Source: an uncultured Paracoccaceae bacterium (lineage in GTDB: Bacteria > Pseudomonadota > Alphaproteobacteria > Rhodobacterales > Rhodobacteraceae). Taken from it: 64,000 nt of DNA. Position 1 is the stretch's first letter. The number at the start of each line of letters is the position of its first letter. Under the pieces are notes generated by a model. That model was not told the origin of the DNA and searched no databases. It worked only from the letters and a program-made list of their open reading frames with translations. The translations under genes were made by a program, and so were the position numbers. Positions 1 through 9,025 of this stretch are shown one piece after another. The DNA lies in assembly GCA_947496535.1 (NCBI GenBank), contig CANMDE010000002.1:248001-312000 (forward strand), read 5' to 3'.

Positions 1-779
1 GCCTCAAGCGCGGGGGCGTCGTCGCTACCGGTGATGGTCACTGTTACAGTCGCAGTGCTGGTACCGCCATTGCCGTCATCGGCAGTGTAGGTAAATGTAT
101 CAGTTGCGGTTTCGCCGTCATTGAGGTCGGCAAATATGTCGCCAGGATCATACACGATATTGTCTCCGTCAAAGCTGATTGTCGCGCCCGAAGTGCTAGC
201 CGTATCCAAGGCGCTGATGGTCAGAGTGTCGCCATCGAACTCCAGATCATTGTCTAGCAGCGTTGCTGCCGCGATGGTCAGGCTGCTGTCTTCGTCAGTT
301 GTAGCTGTATCATCGCGGGCCAGTGCCGCGTTGTTGTCGCCGTTGAGCAGCAGGGTGTAGTTGTCGAGGGCGAAAAACACAGCCTCTACCCCGACAAGCC
401 GATCTGTTCCTGCATCGTCGTAATCAGTGGATAGCGAAGTGATCGTATTGGGGCGATACCACAGATCGCTGAGCTCAATATCGTAATCCGTGATTCGACC
501 TTCATAGGTCACAGTGTCGTAGCCCAGGCCGCCATTGATGTAGTCATCACCTTCGCCGCCAACGACGGTGTCATCGCCAAGGCCAGCAAGAATGCTGTCG
601 TCGCCCGCGCCTGCGTCCACGATATCTGCGCCAAAGCCCGCAAAAATTTTGTCGTCGCCTTCACCTGTTGAAATTTCGTCAGCTCCACCGAATGCGAAAA
701 CAATGTCGCTTCCCGGTGTGCCATCGATGATGTCAGAACCAAAAGAGCCGAAAAGATAGTTAAAGCGCAGATTAAACAT
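1..779 (-). CDS. RTX/VCBS-type repeat secreted protein, N-terminal part
   Basis: The gene runs off the left edge; about 259 codons are visible without a stop. The ATG at 779 follows a GGGGGAA ribosome site. Residues about 10-90 carry glycine/aspartate-rich nonapeptides of the GGxGxD type (GDDKIFAG, GDDSILAG, GGEGDDYING), which bind calcium in RTX proteins. A cadherin/VCBS-like segment follows (about 170-259), ending in the familiar TVTVTITGSDDAP join. There is no N-terminal signal peptide, as expected for type I secretion, where the export signal is at the missing C-terminus. Probably a large calcium-binding surface or adhesive protein; whether an enzymatic domain follows cannot be seen. Confidence 0.8.
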   Translation of the reverse strand, partial: MFNLRFNYLFGSFGSDIIDGTPGSDIVFAFGGADEISTGEGDDKIFAGFGADIVDAGAGDDSILAGLGDDTVVGGEGDDYINGGLGYDTVTYEGRITDYDIELSDLWYRPNTITSLSTDYDDAGTDRLVGVEAVFFALDNYTLLLNGDNNAALARDDTATTDEDSSLTIAAATLLDNDLEFDGDTLTISALDTASTSGATISFDGDNIVYDPGDIFADLNDGETATDTFTYTADDGNGGTSTATVTVTITGSDDAPALE

Positions 780-1098
780 GGTTATTCCCCCAACCGTTGA
801 TTGTAGCCTTTTTGCAGTATTCCACTTTTGTATCAGTAATACCGCAAAGCTCGCATTAGCCGAAGGGTTTACATGCCGCTCAATCACCGGTTCTGACGCA
901 AGGTTACCTGCTACATTTTTTGGCGCTGCAAGTTTGGCGCATTCGCCCGGCAATTCGCATGAGCAGAACAAGGTAGTTTTCACTGGCGCGCTTGGCTGAA
1001 AAAAGCCGACTCTGATCGGCTTTAGGGCGCAGCCCTTCCGATGCCAATCCGGGCGACTTAGACTTTAGTTGATAATTTCCTTTGCAGAGAAGCCAATA
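780..1098. other. Divergent intergenic region with a stem-loop
   Basis: It separates the RTX gene from the glucan gene and should hold both promoters, none of which I can place with confidence. An 8-bp perfect inverted repeat, AAAGCCGA and TCGGCTTT with a 6-nt loop, lies at 1002-1023. Read on the minus strand it is followed by a run of six T, so it would stop leftward transcription; read on the plus strand the tail is weak. A second imperfect repeat (GCAGTATT/AATACCGC) spans 814-845. No gene is visible. Confidence 0.4.
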
Positions 1099-2730
1099 AT
1101 GTACACATATCTGAGCCGCCGCAGCATGCTATCCGGTCTGTTGGCATCCGCAGGCACGACAGCACTTTTATCCAACAGCGCATTTGCACAAAAAACAGAC
1201 ACGCCCCCTTCAACGTCGTTTTCCCACGATTGGTTGAAACAGGAAATGGAGTCGCGGGCCGCGAGACCCCATCAGTCACCCACGCTGCTGGACGGGTTTT
1301 TTCAGGATCTGAGCTACGACGCCTATCGCAATATCAGATCATCCAACGAAAGGGCGCGCTGGTCTGACACGAACCTAGCCTTTCAGATCCATCCCTTCCA
1401 CCCCGGATGGTTGTATAAGGAACCTGTGGTCATTCATCAGGTCGAAAATGGCGAAAGCCGCGCGATGAATTTCACGACCGAAGACTTCGAATACATGAAC
1501 GAGCTTGAAGGCACAGTTCCTGAAAACGCCGTACTTCCGGGTATTGCGGGTCTTCGGATCAACGCCCCACTGAATAGGGCCGATTTGTTCGATGAGCTGA
1601 TAGTGTTCCTTGGGGCCAGTTACTTCCGTGCGCTTGGCCGGGGCAACAGCTACGGTCTGTCCGCCCGCGGCATCGCCATCAATACATGGCTCGAAGGGCC
1701 AGAGGAGTTCCCACGCTTTTCCGAATTCTGGCTGGAGCGCCCCGTAGAAGGGCAATCAAATCTGGTGGTCTATGCTGCTTTGGAGGGCCCGTCACTCACG
1801 GGCGCATACCGCTTCAACATCGAACCGGGCGCGGACACAACTGTTGAGGTTGAGGCCACCCTGTTCTTCCGCGAAGGTGTCGAGCAACTCGGCCTCGCGC
1901 CGTTGACGTCGATGTTTTACTACTCAGAACATTCCGAGCGTCGCTTCAACGATTACCGTCCACAAGTTCATGACAGTGATGCCTTGAAAATCGTGCGTAA
2001 CGACGGCGACACATTGTACCGGCCGTTGAATAACCCGCCGCGCGTCTCAAGTTCGTATTTTGTCGAAGAAGAGTTGGCGAGCTTTGGTCTTGTTCAACGC
2101 GACCGGCGCTATGAGGATTATCAGGACGCGGGTGCGCGCTATCATGATCGGCCATCGGTTCTCATTGAAACGCTGGACGATTGGGGGCCGGGTACCATCC
2201 GCTTGGTCGAGATTCCGGCTGAGTTGGAAATCGAAGATAATATCGCGCTTTTCTGGGTACCTGAAACACAGCCAGAGGCCGGTGAAACACGGACCTATCA
2301 TTACATCATGCATTGGGGTGATCTGAACCCTGATCCAGATTCGGCCCTTTCATGGGTCGCACAGACCGGCGCAGGACATGGCGGGCCATCCGGCGTACCG
2401 ATCGTCAACAAAAATGCCCGCAAGTTTGTCGTTGATTTTGAGGGCGGCATTCTGGCCGGATCGCCAGAGGACGCCGTGTTCGAACCTGTTGTTACCCTTT
2501 CGGCTGGCGATATCGACCACGTTACCTTTTTCAAAGTTCCTGAAGAGGAAACAGATGTATCGCTTTGGCGTCTGGTGATTGACGTAGATGGTGGCGACGA
2601 ACCGGTGATCGAAATCAGTGCACATATTGCCGGGTACGGCCGCAAGCTGACAGAAATCTGGATGTATCAGTGGCTCCGAAATATACCGGAGAAGACGGCA
2701 GACGCCGCGCCGGCCACTGAACAGAACTGA
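1099..2730 (+). CDS. MdoG/OpgD-family glucan biosynthesis protein, Tat-exported
   Basis: The 543-residue product has the length and sequence character of the periplasmic MdoG family (OpgG/OpgD), which acts on the backbone of osmoregulated periplasmic glucans after polymerisation. An upstream in-frame start exists at 1069, but the ATG at 1099 follows GAGAAG and opens directly on a twin-arginine signal (R7-R8, hydrophobic stretch, probable cleavage after AFA near residue 30). A Tat signal is typical of OpgD rather than OpgG in enterobacteria; the family assignment is firm, the paralogue is not. No glucosyltransferase opgH is next to it, so the gene stands alone here. Confidence 0.85.
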   Translation: MYTYLSRRSMLSGLLASAGTTALLSNSAFAQKTDTPPSTSFSHDWLKQEMESRAARPHQSPTLLDGFFQDLSYDAYRNIRSSNERARWSDTNLAFQIHPFHPGWLYKEPVVIHQVENGESRAMNFTTEDFEYMNELEGTVPENAVLPGIAGLRINAPLNRADLFDELIVFLGASYFRALGRGNSYGLSARGIAINTWLEGPEEFPRFSEFWLERPVEGQSNLVVYAALEGPSLTGAYRFNIEPGADTTVEVEATLFFREGVEQLGLAPLTSMFYYSEHSERRFNDYRPQVHDSDALKIVRNDGDTLYRPLNNPPRVSSSYFVEEELASFGLVQRDRRYEDYQDAGARYHDRPSVLIETLDDWGPGTIRLVEIPAELEIEDNIALFWVPETQPEAGETRTYHYIMHWGDLNPDPDSALSWVAQTGAGHGGPSGVPIVNKNARKFVVDFEGGILAGSPEDAVFEPVVTLSAGDIDHVTFFKVPEEETDVSLWRLVIDVDGGDEPVIEISAHIAGYGRKLTEIWMYQWLRNIPEKTADAAPATEQN

Positions 2731-3072
2731 GGCATGAACGGCTGTCAATGATGGGAAACTCATCGCCGGCTGATTTCTAAACCAGTTACAAAACCAGCAA
2801 AACTGCGCCCGTTTTTTAAGCAAGAACGGCCAGAAGCGGCTGCGAAACCCGCAAACGGACCCGTTCGCCTGAATTTTGGGCTGTTCGCTGGGGACTCTGT
2901 TGTAGCCAGCGCATACCAAATGGCCGTCCACAAGGACATTTTCGCCGCACAGCGGGTTTCCTGACAGAAACGCCCGCTGCGCGACTACAACATCACTGTT
3001 GCGGGCCACTGCATAACACCTGGGATTATGGAGTGAATAGGCGCCGCAACGACGAACGGGGATTTTGTTTCC
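2731..3072. promoter_or_regulatory. Structured leader region upstream of urtA
   Basis: No gene is seen in these 342 bases. A hairpin pairs CAGCGGG plus TTTC (2950-2960) with GAAA plus CCCGCTG (2967-2979), with a two-base bulge. It sits inside a longer-range pair, TGTTGTAG (2898-2905) with CTACAACA (2985-2992). The region lies before the urea-transport operon, so it may be part of its 5' leader or mark the end of the upstream transcript; there is no T-run of a classical terminator. I do not recognise a known riboswitch class. Confidence 0.35.
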
Positions 3073-4362
3073 ATGATTAACAAAAAAATGCTTGGCGTAT
3101 CGGCTTTTGCCGCGCTTCTCACGAGTACAGGGATGGTAATGGCACAGGATTGTGCCGATCCGATCAAAGTGGGTGTTCTTCACTCTCTCTCCGGCACCAT
3201 GGCGATTTCTGAGACCACTCTGAAAGACACCATGTTGATGCTGATCGAAGAACAGAACGCCGCTGGCGGCGTGTTGGGCTGTGAACTGGAAGCTGTGGTT
3301 GTTGACCCTGCATCCGACTGGCCACTCTTTGCTGAAAAAGCACGCGAGTTGCTGACAGTGTCTGAAGTTGACGTCATCTTTGGCAACTGGACATCAGTGT
3401 CGCGCAAATCTGTTCTGCCCGTCATCGAAGAGCTGAACGGTCTGCTTTTCTATCCGGTGCAGTACGAAGGTGAAGAATCTTCGCGCAACGTCTTTTACAC
3501 GGGCGCTGCCCCGAACCAGCAGGCGATCCCGGCCACGGATTACTTTCTTGAAGAGCTAGGCGTTGAAAAGTTCGCTCTCTTGGGAACCGACTATGTCTAT
3601 CCACGCACGACGAACAACATCCTTGAAGCCTATCTCAAGGATAATGGCATTGCCGAGGAAGACATCTTTGTGAACTACACACCGTTCGGTCATTCTGACT
3701 GGGCGACCATCGTGGCTGATGTCGTGGCACTGGGCGAGGACGGCAAGCAAGTTGGCGTGATCTCAACCATCAATGGCGACGCCAACATCGGTTTCTACAA
3801 GGAACTGGCTGCAGCCGGTGTCTCTGCTGACGATATTCCTGTTGTTGCGTTCTCGGTTGGTGAAGAAGAGCTTTCCGGGCTGGATACATCTGATCTGGTT
3901 GGTCATCTGGCGGCTTGGAACTACTTCCAGTCTGCTGAAAGCGATGCGAATGACGCATTCATCACGGCCTGGAAAGAGTTCGCTGGTGAAGAGCGCGTAA
4001 CCAATGACCCGATGGAAGCCCATTATGTCGGTTTCAACATGTGGGTTAACGCTGTCGAGGACGCTGGGACAACAGACGTCGACGCTGTCCGCTCTGCTAT
4101 GTACGGTCAGGAATTCCCGAACCTGACAGGCGGGACAGCCGTGATGCTGCCAAACCATCACCTGGCCAAGCCAGTGCTGATTGGCGAAATCCGCGACGAC
4201 GGTCAGTTCGACATCGTCAGCCAGACCGAGGAAGTTCCAGGCGACGCATGGACAGACTACCTGCCAGAGTCGGCCGTTCTGGTCTCTGACTGGCAAGAGC
4301 TTGAATGCGGGATGTACAACACGGAAACCGAGACCTGCGTACAGCTGACATCGAACTACTAA
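3073..4362 (+). CDS. urtA: Urea ABC transporter substrate-binding protein UrtA
   Basis: This 429-residue periplasmic protein binds urea (short amides in some homologues) and delivers it to UrtBC. It has a classical Sec signal (MINKKMLGVSAFAALL..., cleavage near residue 24) and the branched-chain amino-acid-type binding-protein fold typical of UrtA, starting IKVGVLHSLSGTMAISE and including the NGDANIGFYKEL and VEAHY-like (MEAHYVGFN) segments of that family. The ATG follows a GGGGAT ribosome site. It heads urtABCDE. A strong stem-loop after the stop separates it from urtB and may raise its expression relative to the membrane components. No urease genes are in the window. Confidence 0.95.
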   Translation: MINKKMLGVSAFAALLTSTGMVMAQDCADPIKVGVLHSLSGTMAISETTLKDTMLMLIEEQNAAGGVLGCELEAVVVDPASDWPLFAEKARELLTVSEVDVIFGNWTSVSRKSVLPVIEELNGLLFYPVQYEGEESSRNVFYTGAAPNQQAIPATDYFLEELGVEKFALLGTDYVYPRTTNNILEAYLKDNGIAEEDIFVNYTPFGHSDWATIVADVVALGEDGKQVGVISTINGDANIGFYKELAAAGVSADDIPVVAFSVGEEELSGLDTSDLVGHLAAWNYFQSAESDANDAFITAWKEFAGEERVTNDPMEAHYVGFNMWVNAVEDAGTTDVDAVRSAMYGQEFPNLTGGTAVMLPNHHLAKPVLIGEIRDDGQFDIVSQTEEVPGDAWTDYLPESAVLVSDWQELECGMYNTETETCVQLTSNY

Positions 4363-4381
4363 TTTCGATCTAAACCAAAGT

Positions 4382-4409
4382 ATCAGGCGCGGGTCTTCCT
4401 GCGCCTGAT
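4382..4409 (+). promoter_or_regulatory. Intra-operon stem-loop after urtA
   Basis: ATCAGGCGC (4382-4390) pairs perfectly with GCGCCTGAT (4401-4409) across a 10-nt loop; the run that follows is not T-rich. It lies between binding-protein and permease genes, where such hairpins usually protect the upstream message from 3' decay or cause partial termination. Confidence 0.7.
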
Positions 4410-4436
4410 TTCACAATAAGATACTGAAAGCCCCTT

Positions 4437-6380
4437 ATGCGCCGCGTCTTTATTCTTGTTGCCACGCTTTTGGGCCTTGCCTCGGCTTCTGCCGCCCAAG
4501 ACCTGCAATCCATTCTGCAAACCCACGCCGACGAAGTGGCCAAACCATCCAGATCTTCGGTTGGGGTGGTGCTTGATGACCTGGTCGCCTCTGGCTTGCC
4601 GCAGGTTTTGCCGTTTCTCGAAGGTTGGCAGGATCGCCAGTTATGGCAGCGCGATGTGGATGGGGTGTTCTTTCTTGCCGACGATGGTGATCCTTTCACT
4701 ATCACGGATGTTGATACAGGCGACGAAACCGAGGCATCCGAAGATGATTTTTCGCAGTTGCGCCCCAATGGTGGTGTCCGCCGGGTGATCGCAACCGCGC
4801 TGGTCCAGTTCCAGCTTACCGATCCTGACCTGCGCCGCCGCGTAACAGCTGTTGAGTCAATCGCCCGCCGCCCTGATGCATCACAGCTTGAACCACTGCT
4901 GGCCTCGATTGAGGATGAGCCGAACCCGAACCTGAAGGCGCGCAAAACTCAGCTGGCCAATTTTTTGACGGCCAGCTTCGCGGACGCACCAGAGGACCGC
5001 ATCGCCGCAATCGAAAGCTTGTCGGAGGACACAAGTGTTGAAGCCCGGGCAGTACTGAACCAAATCCTTGATACTGACGCGGCGTTTGTCGAAGACGAAG
5101 AACCGCCAGAAGATGCCAATGTTGCCCGCATCATCGCGGTCGGTAGCGAAAACCTAAGTGCGGATGACGCCTATGACCGTCTGGTCGATGAAGAACTGGC
5201 CGCCGCACGCACGCCTGCCTCGGCCATCAGAACGGCCTTGGAAGCGAACATTGTCGATGGCCGCGTGGGTGAGGTCCCACTGTCGCAACTCAACGACAAC
5301 GCCAACCGTGAACTGGCCTATGCCCAACTGGCAGCTGCCGGCACCGTACCGCCCTTGGTGACAGATGTTGATCGTGATGGGATGCTTGCCAAGTTCACAT
5401 TTTATGAAGAATACGAAGAGGAAAATTCAGAGATCACTGACGCAGCTGAACGCGCTTTAGCTTCGGCAGAGCGCCGTGTGGCTGCGGGGCAAGCGGCTGA
5501 TCTGGCATTGGATGCACTCTCGCTCGCGTCGATCTATTTCCTTGCTGCTATCGGCCTTGCCATCACCTTTGGTGTGATGGGCGTCATCAATATGGCCCAT
5601 GGTGAGTTCATCATGATGGGTGCCTATACTGGCTATGTCGTCCAGCAATTCATTCCCGATTATACGGTAAGTATTATCGTGGCACTGCCGCTGGCTTTCG
5701 CAATCACTTTCGGCGCGGGCGTCGCGATGGAGCGGTTGGTCATCCGCCATCTGTACCATCGACCGCTGGAAACGCTGCTGGCGACCTTTGGTATATCCAT
5801 TGCGCTTCAGCAGTTGGCCAAAAACATCTTTGGGACTCAGGCCCGCCCGCTTACTTCGCCCGAGTGGCTGGATGGGGCGTTGGTATTCAGCGACGTCATC
5901 CAGATCAGCTATATCCGCGTTGCAATTTTCGTGCTGGCGCTGATCTTTCTGGGGGTTATTCTTTACGTTCTGCGCCGCACCCGGCTTGGGCTTGAGGTGC
6001 GCGCAGTTACACAGAACCCGGGTATGGCAGCATCGATGGGTATAAATCCGGATCGGATCAACATGCTGACTTTTGGGCTTGGGTCGGGCATCGCCGGGAT
6101 CGCAGGCGTGGCGATTGGACTTTATGCCAAAGTTACATCTGAGATGGGCGCGGACTACATCGTGCAGTCATTCATGACTGTTGTTGTGGGCGGCGTCGGA
6201 AACGTCTGGGGAACGCTGGCCGGGGCTTCGCTAATCGGCTTCCTGCAAAAAGGGATCGAGTGGCTGAACCCATCCAATACGTTGGCGGCACAGACCTACA
6301 TGATCCTGTTCATCATTCTCTTTATTCAGTTCCGGCCCAAGGGCATTGTCGCCCTCAAAGGTCGCGCGGCGGCGGACTAA
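4437..6380 (+). CDS. urtB: Urea ABC transporter permease UrtB, with long N-terminal domain
   Basis: The C-terminal half (about 345-647) is a LivH-type multi-span permease with the family segments GVMGVINMAHGEF and RAVTQNPGMAASMGI. In front lies a signal peptide (to about residue 20) and roughly 320 hydrophilic residues with HEAT-like helical character, presumably periplasmic. Proteobacterial UrtB proteins often carry such an extension, which LivH lacks; its role is not established. The protein forms the membrane channel with UrtC. The reading frame is intact and the next gene starts three bases after the stop. Confidence 0.93.
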   Translation: MRRVFILVATLLGLASASAAQDLQSILQTHADEVAKPSRSSVGVVLDDLVASGLPQVLPFLEGWQDRQLWQRDVDGVFFLADDGDPFTITDVDTGDETEASEDDFSQLRPNGGVRRVIATALVQFQLTDPDLRRRVTAVESIARRPDASQLEPLLASIEDEPNPNLKARKTQLANFLTASFADAPEDRIAAIESLSEDTSVEARAVLNQILDTDAAFVEDEEPPEDANVARIIAVGSENLSADDAYDRLVDEELAAARTPASAIRTALEANIVDGRVGEVPLSQLNDNANRELAYAQLAAAGTVPPLVTDVDRDGMLAKFTFYEEYEEENSEITDAAERALASAERRVAAGQAADLALDALSLASIYFLAAIGLAITFGVMGVINMAHGEFIMMGAYTGYVVQQFIPDYTVSIIVALPLAFAITFGAGVAMERLVIRHLYHRPLETLLATFGISIALQQLAKNIFGTQARPLTSPEWLDGALVFSDVIQISYIRVAIFVLALIFLGVILYVLRRTRLGLEVRAVTQNPGMAASMGINPDRINMLTFGLGSGIAGIAGVAIGLYAKVTSEMGADYIVQSFMTVVVGGVGNVWGTLAGASLIGFLQKGIEWLNPSNTLAAQTYMILFIILFIQFRPKGIVALKGRAAAD

Positions 6381-6383
6381 ACC

Positions 6384-7547
6384 ATGCGAAAATCATTCAT
6401 AGCTCAAAACCCGTCGGTCATGTGGTTCCTCATTGGACTTGCGGTCTTTACCATCGTTGTCACAATCATGTCTGAAGCCGGTATCGGTTTCCTTTCAACC
6501 TCATTCATCAAGACGCTGGGCAAGACATTGTGCTTGTGCCTTATCGCTGTCGCGATGGATGTGGTTTGGGGATATTGCGGTATCCTGTCCCTTGGACATT
6601 TCGCGTTTTTTGGGATCGGCGGCTATTCAATCGGTATGTGGCTGATGTACGCCCGCACCGAAGGGATCGTTGCGGGAAACCTCGCAAACAGGACCATCCC
6701 GGCAACCCCCGAAGAAATTGAAGCAGCCATTGGCAACCAGATATTCGGGGTCGTCGGCAGTTCGGACTTTCCAATGCTATGGGCGTTTTCGGACAGCCTA
6801 TTTTTGCAATTGCTGATGGTTGTTCTTGTGCCGGGACTGCTGGCGCTGGTGTTTGGCTGGCTGGCCTTCCGCAGCCGGGTGACAGGCGTGTACCTCTCGA
6901 TCCTGACGCAAGCGATGACCCTGGCACTGTCGCTCTATCTGTTTCAGAACGACAGCGGTTTGCGTGGCAACAATGGCCTCTCCGGCCTGCAAAACATCCC
7001 GGGCTTTCAGGGAACGCCGCAATCGACCATCTCGCTGGCTTTCTTCTACGCCTCCGCACTGGCCCTCGCGCTTGGCTATATTTTCTGCGCTTGGATCGTC
7101 TCGGGCAAGATGGGTAGCGTGATCCGCGCCATCCGCGACGATGAAGCAAGGGTGCGGTTTCTGGGGTATCATGTCGAAAGCTACAAGCTGTTCGTTTTCA
7201 CCGTGACCGCGATTATAGCAGGTATTGCCGGTGCGCTTTATTACCCGCAGGCCGGTATCATCAACCCGGCTGAGATTGCACCAATTGCCTCGATCTATCT
7301 GGCGGTTTGGGTGGCCATCGGGGGCCGTGGTCGTCTTTACGGCGCTGTCATTGGTGCGGCCTTTGTATCGCTTCTCTCAAGCTGGTTCACCGGAGGTGGC
7401 GCCCCACCCATCAACCTCGGCTTCTACACGGTTCAATGGACCGATTGGTGGCTGGTGCTGCTTGGTTTCTCATTCGTGGCTGTGACCCTGTTCTTCCCCA
7501 AAGGAATTGGCGGCCTGTTTGATTATCTAGTGAGGAAGCCGCAATGA
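6384..7547 (+). CDS. urtC: Urea ABC transporter permease UrtC
   Basis: This 387-residue LivM-type integral membrane protein pairs with UrtB. Visible family features are the WGYCGILSLGHFAFFGIGGY segment near residues 55-75 and the cytoplasmic GSVIRAIRDDEARVRFLGY loop (EAA-like coupling region) that contacts the ATPases. It follows urtB by three bases and overlaps the urtD start by four (ATGA), so the operon is translationally coupled. Length is normal for the family. Confidence 0.94.
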   Translation: MRKSFIAQNPSVMWFLIGLAVFTIVVTIMSEAGIGFLSTSFIKTLGKTLCLCLIAVAMDVVWGYCGILSLGHFAFFGIGGYSIGMWLMYARTEGIVAGNLANRTIPATPEEIEAAIGNQIFGVVGSSDFPMLWAFSDSLFLQLLMVVLVPGLLALVFGWLAFRSRVTGVYLSILTQAMTLALSLYLFQNDSGLRGNNGLSGLQNIPGFQGTPQSTISLAFFYASALALALGYIFCAWIVSGKMGSVIRAIRDDEARVRFLGYHVESYKLFVFTVTAIIAGIAGALYYPQAGIINPAEIAPIASIYLAVWVAIGGRGRLYGAVIGAAFVSLLSSWFTGGGAPPINLGFYTVQWTDWWLVLLGFSFVAVTLFFPKGIGGLFDYLVRKPQ

Positions 7548-8287
7548 GTACACTTTTGGAAGTGTCCGGCGTATCGGTCAGCTTTGATGGGTTCAAGGCG
7601 ATTAACAACCTGTCGATCCAAATCGGTGAGCCGGAGCTACGCGCCGTGATCGGACCCAACGGTGCGGGGAAGACCACGTTCATGGACATCATCACCGGCA
7701 AGACCAAACCGGATGAGGGGCGGATTATCTGGGGCGACAAGAACATCTCTTTGCTGGGCAAGTCAGAAAGCCAGATCGCACGCGAAGGCATCGGACGGAA
7801 ATTTCAGAAACCCACTGTTTTTGAGGATCAGACTGTACGCGAAAACCTTGCCATGTCGTTGAAAAATCCGCGCGGACCGTTTTCGGTGCTGCTTTACAAA
7901 AAGACCGCGCAAGGCGGTTCCCGGATCGAAGAGATTGCCGAAGAGATCGGTTTGACAGACGACCTGACCCGCAAAGCGGGTGAATTGAGCCACGGCCAAA
8001 AGCAGTGGCTGGAAATCGGAATGCTGCTGGCCCAAGATCCACGCCTTTTGCTAGTCGATGAACCCGCAGCCGGGATGACAACGGCAGAACGGGAACACAC
8101 AACGGATTTGCTCAAGCGCGCGGCAAAGACGCGGGCCGTCGTCGTGGTAGAGCATGATATGGAATTTGTCCGCCGTCTGGATTGCAAGGTAACGGTACTG
8201 CATGAAGGATCGGTGCTGGCCGAAGGGTCCCTGGATCATGTGACCGCCGATCAAACCGTAATTGACGTGTATTTAGGGCGGTCGTGA
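7544..8287 (+). CDS. urtD: Urea ABC transporter ATP-binding protein UrtD
   Basis: A 247-residue LivG-type ATPase that powers urea import with UrtE. It has Walker A GPNGAGKTT (about 39-47), the ABC signature LSHGQKQW, Walker B LLLVDEPAAGM and a switch histidine in VVVEHDMEFV. LSHGQ in place of LSGGQ is the normal UrtD variant. It overlaps both neighbours by four bases. Confidence 0.95.
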   Translation: MSTLLEVSGVSVSFDGFKAINNLSIQIGEPELRAVIGPNGAGKTTFMDIITGKTKPDEGRIIWGDKNISLLGKSESQIAREGIGRKFQKPTVFEDQTVRENLAMSLKNPRGPFSVLLYKKTAQGGSRIEEIAEEIGLTDDLTRKAGELSHGQKQWLEIGMLLAQDPRLLLVDEPAAGMTTAEREHTTDLLKRAAKTRAVVVVEHDMEFVRRLDCKVTVLHEGSVLAEGSLDHVTADQTVIDVYLGRS

Positions 8288-8982
8288 TGCTGGATGTAAA
8301 GAACCTGACCCTGCATTATGGGCAAAGCCAGATTTTGAACGGGATCGACCTATCTGCTGCCGTGGGTGAAGTGACGGCGGTGATGGGGACGAACGGGGTG
8401 GGTAAGACCAGCTTGCTCAAAGCTATTTCCGGGCGGCACCCCTACACGGATGGCGCGGTGCAGGTAGACGGTCAGGCGCTCAATCATCCCAGCGCATTTG
8501 AGGCGGCGCGTGCCGGTGTAGCCTATGTCCCACAAGGACGTGAGATTTTTCCGCTGATGTCAGTGCTGGAGAATTTGGAGACGGCCTTTGCCTGTCTACC
8601 AAAGGATCAGCACAATATTCCCGACCAAGTTTTTGAGCTGTTCCCGGTACTGAAAGACATGCAGAACCGGCGCGGCGGCGACCTGTCAGGTGGTCAGCAA
8701 CAGCAGTTGGCGATTGCCCGGGCGCTGATCACGCGACCCAAGGTTTTGTTGTTGGATGAGCCGACAGAGGGAATTCAGCCAAACATTATTCAACAAATCG
8801 GCCATACGATCAGTCTCCTGCGTGAACAGGGCGAGATGGCGATTGTGCTGGTAGAACAGAATTTCGACTTCGTTTTCGGTCTTGGCGACCGGTTTGTCGT
8901 AATGACGCGCGGCGAAGTCAGACGTCGTATGGATAAGGCCGATGCAACAGCCGAACAGTTGCTGGCCGACGTGGCACTGTAG
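8284..8982 (+). CDS. urtE: Urea ABC transporter ATP-binding protein UrtE
   Basis: The second, LivF-type ATPase of the importer (232 residues). It shows Walker A GTNGVGKTS, signature LSGGQQQQL, Walker B VLLLDEPTEGIQP and the LVEQNFDF switch region. The motif DEPTEGIQPNII is typical of UrtE. It closes the operon; a hairpin follows before the convergent alginate genes. Confidence 0.95.
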   Translation: MMLDVKNLTLHYGQSQILNGIDLSAAVGEVTAVMGTNGVGKTSLLKAISGRHPYTDGAVQVDGQALNHPSAFEAARAGVAYVPQGREIFPLMSVLENLETAFACLPKDQHNIPDQVFELFPVLKDMQNRRGGDLSGGQQQQLAIARALITRPKVLLLDEPTEGIQPNIIQQIGHTISLLREQGEMAIVLVEQNFDFVFGLGDRFVVMTRGEVRRRMDKADATAEQLLADVAL

Positions 8983-8990
8983 CGCCAGAT

Positions 8991-9018
8991 TGGGATGCAC
9001 CGTATGCGGCGCATCCCA
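8991..9018. terminator. Hairpin between convergent urtE and SDR genes
   Basis: TGGGATGC (8991-8998) pairs with GCATCCCA (9011-9018). It occupies most of the 43-base gap between two converging operons and could end transcription from both sides, though no long T-run follows on either strand. Confidence 0.5.
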
Positions 9019-9025
9019 TTGAGCT

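Noticed and set aside
2889..2906. Sigma-54-like element (TGGGGA, then TTGTA) upstream of urtA
   Set aside because: The -12 GC is replaced by GT and the -24 match is partial; too weak to annotate.
2350..3183. 277-codon open frame on the minus strand opposite the glucan gene end and urtA leader
   Set aside because: It is antisense to real genes, rich in C, R and W, has no ribosome site and resembles no protein family.
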